A stretch of 6,999 nt of DNA from Candidatus Omnitrophota bacterium (GTDB lineage Bacteria > Omnitrophota > Omnitrophia > Omnitrophales > Aquincolibacteriaceae): contig JAMWDC010000015.1 of the NCBI GenBank assembly GCA_023819025.1, forward strand, positions 6,941-13,939, written 5' to 3'. Of this stretch, positions 1 through 5,802 are shown piece by piece. Position 1 is the stretch's first letter. Every line of letters starts with the position of its first letter. The notes under the pieces were generated by a model. That model was not told where the DNA came from and did no database searches. It was given only the letters and a program-made list of their open reading frames with translations. The position numbers were made by a program, and so were the translations under genes.

Positions 1-154
1 TTGGCTACGGCTCAAGGGGGACTGCGAAGGCTTTGGTCAATCATAACTCAACTTCCTCATCATGCTCGTCATGTCCGGGATAGGATCCGCAGATCTCAGT
101 AACTCGGGAGGTTCGGTGAGAGGAGAATCGTCCTGGGGATCAGCGAATTCTCGA

Positions 155-186
155 TTGAAAATATTTCGTTTTTTTGCGAATATACA
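155..186 (+). promoter_or_regulatory. Possible sigma-70-like promoter for cstA
   Basis: TTGAAA at 155-160 matches the -35 consensus at five of six bases. AT-rich -10 candidates follow: AATATA at 179-184 (18-base spacing) and TATACA at 181-186 (20-base spacing). Transcription would begin shortly before the cstA ribosome site. The -10 match is imperfect and AT-rich DNA gives such pairs by chance, so this is a weak call. Confidence 0.3.
161..183. repeat. AT-rich inverted repeat upstream of cstA
   Basis: ATATTTCG at 161-168 and CGAATAT at 177-183 are complementary over seven base pairs with one bulged T at 164. They flank a loop of seven Ts and a G. The repeat sits between the candidate -35 and -10, the position of a typical operator, but could also fold in RNA. 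No regulator can be named from the sequence. Confidence 0.35.
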
Positions 187-207
187 CAGAATTTTAAAAG
201 AGGCTCT

Positions 208-2061
208 ATGTCAGCACTTCCCATTATGATTGCAGCGATCTGTATTTTTACGATCGGCTACCGTTATTACAGTGCCTTTCTTGCGGCTAAGGTTTTTGTC
301 CTTGATCCGGCACGCCAGACGCCGGCCCATACCCTTCGCGACGGGCAGAATTATTATCCCATGTCCAAATGGGTGCTTTTCGGGCACCACTTTGCCGCAA
401 TCTCCGGGGCCGGGCCCTTGATCGGTCCGGTGCTTGCTGCCCAGTTTGGTTTTTTGCCCGGTCTCCTTTGGATTATGGTCGGAGTCGTTCTCGGCGGTGC
501 GGTCCAGGATTTTATCATCCTCATTTCCTCGACACGGCGCGGCGGGCGGTCACTGGCGGAAATTGCCCGGGAGGAAATCAGCAAGCCGGCCGGATTGGCC
601 TGTGCGGCCGCGATCTTATTTATTGTGGTCGTTGCTCTTGCCGGACTCGGATTTGTGGTGGTCAATGCCCTGGCCGAGAGTTCGTGGGGGACATTCACAA
701 TCGCTGCCAGTATTCCCATTGCGATTGTCATGGGGATCTATATTTTTGCGATGCATCAAGGATCGCACAATGCGATACGGGCCGCCAGTATTTTCGGGGT
801 CTTGGCCCTGCTTTTGGCCGTGGTGTTTGGAAAATTTGTTCCCGAGATTTCCTGGCTCAATAAGATTTTTTTAATGGACCGTCACGCTATTATTATTGCC
901 ATGGCCCTCTACGGTTTTTCGGCAGCTGCGCTGCCCGTCTGGCTCCTTCTGGCGCCGCGGGATTATTTAAGTGCCTATATGAAATTAGGGACCATCTTGT
1001 TTCTGATTGCCGGCATTTGTGTGGTGAATCCGAAACTGAATTTCCCGGCAGTCACGGATTTTATCCACGGTGGCGGACCGATTGTCCCCGGAAAAGTTTG
1101 GCCCTTTTGTTTTATCACCATTATGTGCGGCGCCATTTCCGGATTTCACGCACTTGTCTCGTCCGGGACCACGCCCAAAATGCTCGCCAATGAGTGTCAT
1201 GCCCGTCCCATCGGATATGGAGGTATGCTCCTTGAGGCTGTTGTGGGTGTCGTTTGCTTGATTGCGGCCTCGGCCATGCATCCCAGCGATTATTATGCCA
1301 TCAATGTCCCGCCGGATGTTTATCAGGGGCTCCCCAGAGCCTTGGGGCAGCCCGTCAACCTCGATTCCCTAACGTATCAAGTGGGAGAAAAGACCCTTGT
1401 CGGAAGAACCGGCGGGGCCGTATCTTTGGCTGTGGGGATGGCGCAAATTTTCAGTGCCATGCCGGGGCTTGCGGGCCTCATGAAATATTGGTATCACTTT
1501 GCGATTATGTTCGAAGCCCTTTTTATTTTGACGACGATTGACGCCGGTACGCGGATCGCTCGGTTTATCCTGCAGGAATTTCTGGGGCGTATTTATCAAC
1601 CTTTTTCCAGGACCGATTGGCTTCCCGGCAATATCGCGGCGAGTCTCGTGATTGTCTTTTCTTGGAGTTTTCTTATCTGGAATGCGAGCATCAACACCAT
1701 TTGGCCCATGTACGGGATCGCCAATCAGCTCTTGGCTGCGATTGCACTGGCAGTTGGGACCGTCATTCTGGCAAAAATGAAAAAATGGAAATTTTTGTGG
1801 GTAACGATCTTGCCGATGACCTTTGTGGCCGTGACCACGATCACCGCAGGAATCGAAATGATCGTGAATCGCTACTGGCCGAAATCGGCAACTTCTTTCA
1901 CGATTCAATTAAACACCGCGCTGATCGTGATTATTGTAGGGCTGTCCTTGTTTCTGTTTTACAGCGCTTGCAAAAGATGTTTCAGCCTCCTTAAAGACGA
2001 ATCATCGATTCTTTCTTCTCTCAGTTCGACTGAAATCCTGAATAGTCCACCTCCGTCATGA
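208..2061 (+). CDS. cstA: CstA-family carbon starvation transporter
   Basis: This is an inner-membrane carrier of the CstA family. Characterised members import peptides and, in E. coli, pyruvate when carbon is scarce. The 617 residues follow E. coli CstA closely: VLFGHHFAAISGAGPLIGPV at about 57-75, GAVQDF with STRRGGRSL at 97-116, LPVWLLLAPRDYLS at 242-255, SGFHALVSSGTTPKMLANE at 311-329, FEALFILTTIDAGTR at 435-449 and WPMYGIANQLLA at 499-510. Roughly fifteen hydrophobic segments span the chain. The C-terminal CstA-specific part is present, but the protein is shorter than E. coli CstA (about 700 residues), lacking the extra N-terminal segment and much of the C-terminal tail. The last 20 or so residues are Ser-rich. 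AGAGG at 199-203 sits four bases before the ATG. A DUF486 gene follows after 43 bases. Family is certain; pyruvate versus peptide as substrate cannot be decided. Confidence 0.96.
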   Translation: MSALPIMIAAICIFTIGYRYYSAFLAAKVFVLDPARQTPAHTLRDGQNYYPMSKWVLFGHHFAAISGAGPLIGPVLAAQFGFLPGLLWIMVGVVLGGAVQDFIILISSTRRGGRSLAEIAREEISKPAGLACAAAILFIVVVALAGLGFVVVNALAESSWGTFTIAASIPIAIVMGIYIFAMHQGSHNAIRAASIFGVLALLLAVVFGKFVPEISWLNKIFLMDRHAIIIAMALYGFSAAALPVWLLLAPRDYLSAYMKLGTILFLIAGICVVNPKLNFPAVTDFIHGGGPIVPGKVWPFCFITIMCGAISGFHALVSSGTTPKMLANECHARPIGYGGMLLEAVVGVVCLIAASAMHPSDYYAINVPPDVYQGLPRALGQPVNLDSLTYQVGEKTLVGRTGGAVSLAVGMAQIFSAMPGLAGLMKYWYHFAIMFEALFILTTIDAGTRIARFILQEFLGRIYQPFSRTDWLPGNIAASLVIVFSWSFLIWNASINTIWPMYGIANQLLAAIALAVGTVILAKMKKWKFLWVTILPMTFVAVTTITAGIEMIVNRYWPKSATSFTIQLNTALIVIIVGLSLFLFYSACKRCFSLLKDESSILSSLSSTEILNSPPPS

Positions 2062-2104
2062 ATGGTTCCGCAGGCGATGACCAAATTTTCAGGAGAATGA
2101 GCAA

Positions 2105-2434
2105 GTGAGAGCAGTTTTGCTTTTAACGGTATCGAATGTATTTATGACTTTTGCCTGGTACGGCCACCTGCGGTTTAGGCATGCGGCATTATGGAAGGTG
2201 ATTGTCATCAGTTGGCTGATTGCCTTTGTGGAATACTGCTTTCAGGTGCCAGCCAACCGGATCGGATCTTATTACTTTACGGCGGCTCAGCTGAAAACGA
2301 TTCAGGAGGTGATCACGCTGGTGGTCTTCTGCGTCTTTTCCGTGGTCTATCTCCGCGAGGGGCTTAAATGGAATTATCTGGTGGGGTTTGGGTTAATGAT
2401 TGCCGCTGTCTTTTTTATCTTCAAAAAATGGTGA
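2105..2434 (+). CDS. DUF486 family small membrane protein
   Basis: This 109-residue protein has four predicted membrane helices (about 3-19, 30-46, 66-83 and 90-106). The family marks of DUF486 are clear: FMTFAWYGHLRF at 13-24, EYCFQVPANRIG at 43-54 and QLKTIQEVITL at 62-72. DUF486 proteins are distant relatives of small drug/metabolite transporters. Their substrate is unknown, so no role is assigned. The start is GTG, chosen because AGGAG at 2091-2095 stands nine bases upstream; the nearby ATG at 2097 is out of frame and stops after three codons. The length is normal for the family. The gene lies between cstA and a PAP2 phosphatase on the same strand. Confidence 0.92.
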   Translation: MRAVLLLTVSNVFMTFAWYGHLRFRHAALWKVIVISWLIAFVEYCFQVPANRIGSYYFTAAQLKTIQEVITLVVFCVFSVVYLREGLKWNYLVGFGLMIAAVFFIFKKW

Positions 2435-2486
2435 CTTCATTCCTTTTGTCTCGTACCGACCGAGCAAGGGACCTCAGGACACGGTG

Positions 2487-3254
2487 ATGATAAACATGTT
2501 GATGGATGGTGATTTTCCTAAGATTTGGACGATTGTTTTGGTTTGCCTCATCTTGTACCGTGAGTTGGAGAATGGCTATTTTAAGGGGTTTGTCCCTTAT
2601 TTAAAAACCGTTTCATTTAGACCGTATATCCGCATCCTTGTTTTTTTTGGAATTTTTCTTGTGGCGGTATTTTTTTTGGATCCTTTCTTATCCACGAAGA
2701 CTGTCCAGTTCAAACATCAGACATGGGCGATTTTGGTTGCGGATTTTGGAGGTTTTCTGGGCAGGCAGGTGAATCCGTGGGTTTTTTTGACACTCTTCTA
2801 TGGCGTGGGGATCCTCTGGCAGCGAAGAATGTTGCCGCGGTGGTCCTTCGGCGGACTTCTGTCCGGGACTTTGACAGTACTGTTGGCCTCGGTGTTTAAA
2901 TTCTGCTTTCTTCGGGCAAGACCTTACGCAGAACTCGGGCATCTATCTTTCTTCAACGTAGCCGGAATCTTGGAGGATGACCGGGCGTATCAGAGTTTCG
3001 TCTCTGGAGATGTCGCGATTGTTGCCGGAATTTCCTGCTATTTCCTTTATCAGCTTCGGAATACTTTTTTCTTGCGATGGCTAGTCCTCTTGCTGCCCTT
3101 GGCTACGGGATTTGCGCGGATCTATGCCGGGAAACACTGGCCTTCGGATGTTGTTTTGGCAATGGGCCTCGGCCTTCTGATGGCAAAATTCGTGTCTCAG
3201 TATGAAACGGCACTAGCTACAAAAAGCGCCGAGTTCGAAATAAAGTTGAAGTAA
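2487..3254 (+). CDS. PAP2-superfamily membrane phosphatase
   Basis: This is a polytopic membrane protein of the type 2 phosphatidic acid phosphatase superfamily, which removes phosphate from lipid phosphates or undecaprenyl pyrophosphate. From the chosen start it has 255 residues. Motif 1 (K-x6-RP) is K138...R145-P146, motif 2 is SFVSGD at 170-175, and motif 3 (R-x5-H-x3-D) is R211...H217...D221, where H217 would be the phosphohistidine nucleophile. Motif 2 normally reads SGH; here the His is Asp175. Hydrophobic helices lie near 49-66, 98-112, 122-137, 176-190, 196-210 and 222-237. The frame is open back to a TTG at 2400 inside the previous gene, but that start has no ribosome site. ATG 2487 has AGGA at 2476-2479 seven bases upstream; GTG 2484 and ATG 2496 or 2502 are alternatives. 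Substrate unknown: lipid A, phosphatidylglycerophosphate and undecaprenyl-PP phosphatases share this fold. Confidence 0.88.
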   Translation: MINMLMDGDFPKIWTIVLVCLILYRELENGYFKGFVPYLKTVSFRPYIRILVFFGIFLVAVFFLDPFLSTKTVQFKHQTWAILVADFGGFLGRQVNPWVFLTLFYGVGILWQRRMLPRWSFGGLLSGTLTVLLASVFKFCFLRARPYAELGHLSFFNVAGILEDDRAYQSFVSGDVAIVAGISCYFLYQLRNTFFLRWLVLLLPLATGFARIYAGKHWPSDVVLAMGLGLLMAKFVSQYETALATKSAEFEIKLK

Positions 3255-3261
3255 AATACAA

Positions 3262-3314
3262 GGGCGAAGCAAACCCGGCACTTTAGTACCCGGTGCCTCT
3301 GACAGGTACTTAAA
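3262..3314 (+). promoter_or_regulatory. Structured mntP leader, possible pseudoknot over the RBS
   Basis: GGCAC at 3277-3281 pairs with GTGCC at 3293-3297. AGTACC at 3285-3290, inside that loop, pairs with GGTACT at 3305-3310. The two stems interlock as an H-type pseudoknot with connecting loops of 3, 2 and 7 bases. GGG at 3262-3264 and CCC at 3274-3276 could form a small hairpin just upstream. The AGG that serves as ribosome site (3304-3306) lies in the second stem, directly before the mntP ATG. I do not see the yybP-ykoY manganese riboswitch core that often precedes mntP. The pairing is visible; a regulatory role is inference, and a dispersed palindromic repeat is the main alternative. Confidence 0.4.
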
Positions 3315-3872
3315 ATGGGATGGTGGGGGATTATTATCCTCGCGTTAGGTCTTGCGATGGATGCCTTTGCTGTGGCGATCGCCAGCGGCTTGGTGATTCA
3401 GCGTTCGAAGATTCGTTACGCACTGAAGATCGCTTTCTTTTTTGGCGTCTTTCAGACCTTTATGGCGGTTGCCGGATGGACGGGGGGCAGCAGGTTTGCC
3501 AGATTGATTCAACACTTCGACCATTGGATCGCTTTCCTCCTCCTGTGTTTCATTGGTTCCAAAATGATCGTTGAATCGCAAAAGTCAGAGCTCGCCGCGC
3601 AGAGTCAACGTCCTTGGGAAACGGGCAAGCTCTTGCTATTATCCGTGGCCACAAGTATTGATTCCCTTGCGGCGGGCGTCGGCCTCGCGTTTTTGGCGAT
3701 CACGATTGTCCGGCCGGCGTTGATCATCGGGCTCGTGGCATTTTCCTTAAGCCTGGCAGGGGTTTTGATCGGAAAAAAATTGGGGCAGCCGGCTGAAGGC
3801 CGGGTGAAAATTCTAGGGGGATTGATTTTAGTCGGGATTGGGATCAAAATACTCGTTGAACATCTGATATAA
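3315..3872 (+). CDS. mntP: MntP-family manganese efflux pump
   Basis: This inner-membrane exporter lowers cytoplasmic Mn2+ (MntP, formerly YebN/DUF204). The 185 residues match the family length and its internal duplication of three helices each. The first half carries LGLAMDAFAVAIASG at 11-25 with Asp16, and DHWIAFLLLCFIGSKMIVE at 69-87. The second half carries ATSIDSLAAGVGLAFL at 112-127 with Asp116, and ILGGLILVGIGIKILVEH at 166-183. Asp16 and Asp116 align with residues of E. coli MntP needed for Mn2+ export. The ATG has only a short AGG at 3304-3306 as ribosome site, eight bases upstream, and this lies in the structured leader described separately. An 18-base gap separates it from the next gene, so the two are probably cotranscribed. 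Confidence 0.94.
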   Translation: MGWWGIIILALGLAMDAFAVAIASGLVIQRSKIRYALKIAFFFGVFQTFMAVAGWTGGSRFARLIQHFDHWIAFLLLCFIGSKMIVESQKSELAAQSQRPWETGKLLLLSVATSIDSLAAGVGLAFLAITIVRPALIIGLVAFSLSLAGVLIGKKLGQPAEGRVKILGGLILVGIGIKILVEHLI

Positions 3873-3890
3873 CGGCTAAGGAGTTTTTCG

Positions 3891-4190
3891 GTGCCGATGG
3901 AAAATTTAATTTCTCTAGTTTCCGGCTTCATGTTTGCGGTCTTGGCAACGATTACGGGATCCGGGGTCGCGATCCGTCTTGTCCCAGGCCGCGGACTCTT
4001 TTATGAATGTCAAAACCGTGGTGTTTCTTGCGGCCTGGTTTTACCGGGTCCATACTTTTTTAATCCGCAGAGAAATAGAAACGGTATGAAAAATAGATGC
4101 GTTCAACTGTTTGAGCGTTCAATCCCGGAAGAAATTGCAAATCGCGTGCGGAGGTCGCAGGCGATCCAAGGAAGGGATCAGATGCGATGA
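3891..4190 (+). CDS. Small membrane-anchored protein of unknown function
   Basis: I do not recognise this 99-residue protein. It is probably real: AAGGAG at 3878-3883 stands seven bases before the GTG start, and its TGA overlaps the ATG of the protease gene in an ATGA junction, which points to coupled translation. Residues 5-29 form a hydrophobic segment that could be a membrane anchor or signal peptide. The rest is soluble, basic toward the end, with cysteines at 40, 47 and 70. A stretch around 44-59 (RGV...LPGPYFFNP) faintly recalls the start of SPFH/band-7 domains, where a membrane helix is followed by an RG..PG.YFxNP pattern, but the domain would be far too short. It might be a broken remnant or an accessory protein of the neighbouring protease. 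The frame choice itself is fairly secure; the function is not. Confidence 0.6.
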   Translation: MPMENLISLVSGFMFAVLATITGSGVAIRLVPGRGLFYECQNRGVSCGLVLPGPYFFNPQRNRNGMKNRCVQLFERSIPEEIANRVRRSQAIQGRDQMR

Positions 4191-5320
4191 AAGATAGGGA
4201 AAGTCTCAAAGCTGTGATTTGGCTTCTGATGGTCGCAGCGATTTTAATCGTTGTGGCTCGGATCTTGCCGTTCGAAAATGTGTTGAGCGATCGAACCGGG
4301 GACGTTCCCTTTTCCCAACCCATGCCGGTGACCCCGCCTCCGGCCGAATTGGGAGCCGATGAACGCGCCACCATCGAAATTTTCGAAAAGATGTCGCCTT
4401 CCGTAGTTTTTATTAAAAATGCCGCCCTTGTTCAGTTTGGCTTTTTTTCGCTGAATATTCAGGAAATTCCCCAAGGGGCCGGTTCCGGTTTTATTTGGGA
4501 CGAAAGGGGGCATGTGGTTACCAATTACCATGTTATTCATAACGCCAGTAAAATCGAGGTGGTTCTGGCAAACCAGACTTCCTATCAGGCTAAGGTGATT
4601 GGGGCGGCACCCGACTATGACTTGGCAGTTTTAAAAATTAACGCCCCACGGGAACTTTTGCGGCCGCTGCCAATCGGCAGTTCCAAGGATTTACATGTTG
4701 GTCAGAAAGTGCTTGCGATCGGGAATCCGTTTGGATTGGATCGGTCGTTAACCACAGGGGTCATCAGCGCCTTGGGCCGGACCATTGTTTCCATGACCGG
4801 AAGGAAGATCGAAAATGTCATCCAAACCGATGCGGCAATCAATCCGGGGAATTCGGGAGGACCGTTGCTGGATTCCTTCGGACGGGTGATTGGTATCAAT
4901 ACCTTGATCTTCAGTCCTTCGGGGGCGAGTGCGGGAGTCGGTTTTGCCATGCCGATGGATACTGCCAACCGGATTGTTCCCCAATTGATTGCAAGGGGGA
5001 AAATTACAAAAGTAGGGCTCGGCATCGTTTTGGTTCCCGATAACATTCGTGATGGATGGGGACTGGAAGGGGCGGTGATTCTGGAGGTAGCTCCAGGAAC
5101 AGCTGCGGATCGGGCCGGATTGCTCGGGACCAAACAAACCCTGTTTGGGAATTTAGTACTCGGGGATATCATCGTCGGGCTGGATGGCCGCCGGATCCGT
5201 ACCAATGAAGACTTAATTTCCTATTTCGAAACGGAACGGAAAGTGGGCGATCAGGTAACCGTTGAATTTATCCGGAACGGAAAAAGGGAAGAAACCATTG
5301 CGGTTCTTCAAGAATTGTAA
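4187..5320 (+). CDS. HtrA/Deg-family serine protease with one PDZ domain
   Basis: This is an envelope protease of the HtrA (DegP/DegQ/DegS) family that degrades or senses misfolded proteins. Of 377 residues, 9-26 form an uncleaved-looking membrane anchor followed by a Pro-rich linker (about 41-55), so the catalytic part should face the periplasm. The trypsin-like domain covers about 60-265, with the triad His115 (TNYHVI), Asp145 (DYDLAVL) and Ser223 (GNSGGPL). QTDAAINPGNSGGPL at 213-227 is the classic HtrA signature. One PDZ domain follows at about 275-375, with GLGI (277-280) as its peptide-binding loop and a longer loop at 311-325. Size, anchor and single PDZ are like DegS, although the PDZ loop resembles Deg1/HhoA-type proteins. 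AGGGA at 4173-4177 lies nine bases before the ATG, which overlaps the stop codon of the preceding small gene. Confidence 0.95.
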   Translation: MKDRESLKAVIWLLMVAAILIVVARILPFENVLSDRTGDVPFSQPMPVTPPPAELGADERATIEIFEKMSPSVVFIKNAALVQFGFFSLNIQEIPQGAGSGFIWDERGHVVTNYHVIHNASKIEVVLANQTSYQAKVIGAAPDYDLAVLKINAPRELLRPLPIGSSKDLHVGQKVLAIGNPFGLDRSLTTGVISALGRTIVSMTGRKIENVIQTDAAINPGNSGGPLLDSFGRVIGINTLIFSPSGASAGVGFAMPMDTANRIVPQLIARGKITKVGLGIVLVPDNIRDGWGLEGAVILEVAPGTAADRAGLLGTKQTLFGNLVLGDIIVGLDGRRIRTNEDLISYFETERKVGDQVTVEFIRNGKREETIAVLQEL

Positions 5321-5354
5321 TGGATACCGTTCGTTCTGCATTCCGTGATTTCGA

Positions 5355-5756
5355 GTGAACAGCGTGTTAGATTGGATCGATGAAATGAAGAAGACGGAAT
5401 CCAAACAAAATACATCCCCAAAAACAAGTCGGGCCAGGATTCCCTCGCCCCGACTTATTGATCCGGCGAAATCGGTTCAGTATCAAAAGTCCTCCATCGT
5501 CAGCAAGGTTCTTGCGGATAAAAAAGCCGGGACGATTACTCTGTTTGCCTTTGACAAGGGTCAGCGGCTGAGTGAGCATACCGCGCCTTACGATGCTGTT
5601 GTTTTAATTTTGGAGGGTGGGGCAGAAATTTCCATTGGCGGGAGACCGTGCCGGCTTGGCAAAGGCAAATTCATCATTATGCCCGCCCATGTGCCGCATG
5701 CGGTTACTGCGGTCCAGCGATTTAAAATGCTCCTGTGCATGATACGTTCATCCTAA
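5355..5756 (+). CDS. Small single-domain cupin protein
   Basis: This 133-residue protein has one cupin beta-barrel after a Ser/Lys/Pro-rich, probably flexible N-terminus (about 12-35). The first cupin motif is degenerate: GQRLSEH with His75, then TAPYDAVVLILEGGAEI, with Ala77 where a second His usually sits. The second motif is GKGKFIIMPAHVPHAV at 102-117, with His112 and His115. The pattern LSEHTAP-D----LEG and IMPA-VPHAV belongs to a common group of small bacterial cupins of unknown substrate. Metal could still be held by His75 and His115, but enzyme or sensor activity is unproven. The start is uncertain: GTG 5355 lacks a clear ribosome site, and ATG 5385, eleven codons into the frame, has only a weak GGAT upstream. 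The gap after the protease gene is 34 bases, so cotranscription is likely. Confidence 0.85.
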   Translation: MNSVLDWIDEMKKTESKQNTSPKTSRARIPSPRLIDPAKSVQYQKSSIVSKVLADKKAGTITLFAFDKGQRLSEHTAPYDAVVLILEGGAEISIGGRPCRLGKGKFIIMPAHVPHAVTAVQRFKMLLCMIRSS

Positions 5757-5762
5757 GCAAAG

Positions 5763-5777
5763 GTGAGATGACCTCAC
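5763..5777 (+). other. Small hairpin between cupin and pyruvate kinase genes
   Basis: GTGAG at 5763-5767 and CTCAC at 5773-5777 form a five-base-pair stem with a five-base loop. No T-run follows, so it is not an intrinsic terminator. It lies about 20 bases before the ribosome site of the kinase gene. Role unknown; chance is possible. Confidence 0.25.
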
Positions 5778-5791
5778 TGAAACCGATATCC

Positions 5792-5796
5792 GAGGA
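5792..5796 (+). promoter_or_regulatory. Ribosome binding site deciding the pyruvate kinase start
   Basis: GAGGA ends directly before ATG 5797, which is too close for normal initiation, but stands six bases before the in-frame ATG at 5803. The second ATG is therefore the better start. Confidence 0.6.
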
Positions 5797-5802
5797 ATGA
5801 AA

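Larger units (their letters stand above)
1..207. other. Upstream leader with no convincing gene
   Basis: This stretch precedes the first clear gene. Frame 1 stays open from base 1 to a TAA at 100-102 and would end in a basic tail finishing RIRRSQ, so it could be the 3' end of a gene that starts outside the window. Frame 3 closes at a TAG at 81-83. Neither tail resembles a family I know, and ATG-initiated reading on the minus strand closes within about a dozen codons. The second half holds the promoter-like pair and the inverted repeat listed separately. Nothing else is supportable here. Confidence 0.4.

Noticed and set aside
116..229. Possible 37-codon leader peptide starting at GTG 116 after GGGAGG and overlapping the start of cstA
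   Set aside because: The spacing is short, the start is GTG and the peptide has no regulatory codon run or recognisable pattern. It overlaps cstA by 22 bases and looks like chance.
354..731. Minus-strand open frames across cstA, htrA and pyruvate kinase
   Set aside because: They lie opposite strongly conserved genes, have low-complexity or family-less translations and no ribosome sites, so they are shadows.
2097..2108. Three-codon reading frame ATG AGC AAG TGA overlapping the GTG start of the DUF486 gene
   Set aside because: The AGGAG site is only one base from this ATG but nine bases from the GTG, so initiation at the GTG is the simpler reading.
2400..2486. Longer PAP2 reading frame starting with TTG at 2400 inside the DUF486 gene
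   Set aside because: The start is TTG without a ribosome site and the added segment is hydrophilic and overlaps another gene. ATG 2487 has an AGGA at proper distance.
3255..3314. yybP-ykoY manganese riboswitch before mntP
   Set aside because: The gap is only 60 bases and I do not find the conserved core sequence of that class.
4003..4089. Hydrophobic 28-codon frame starting at ATG 4003 within the small unknown gene
   Set aside because: No ribosome site, very short, and it conflicts with a longer frame that has both a good site and a coupled stop.
4016..4186. A full SPFH/band-7 protein in the small gene before htrA
   Set aside because: Only a faint short motif is present and the remaining length is far below that of the domain. 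Kept only as a speculative note.
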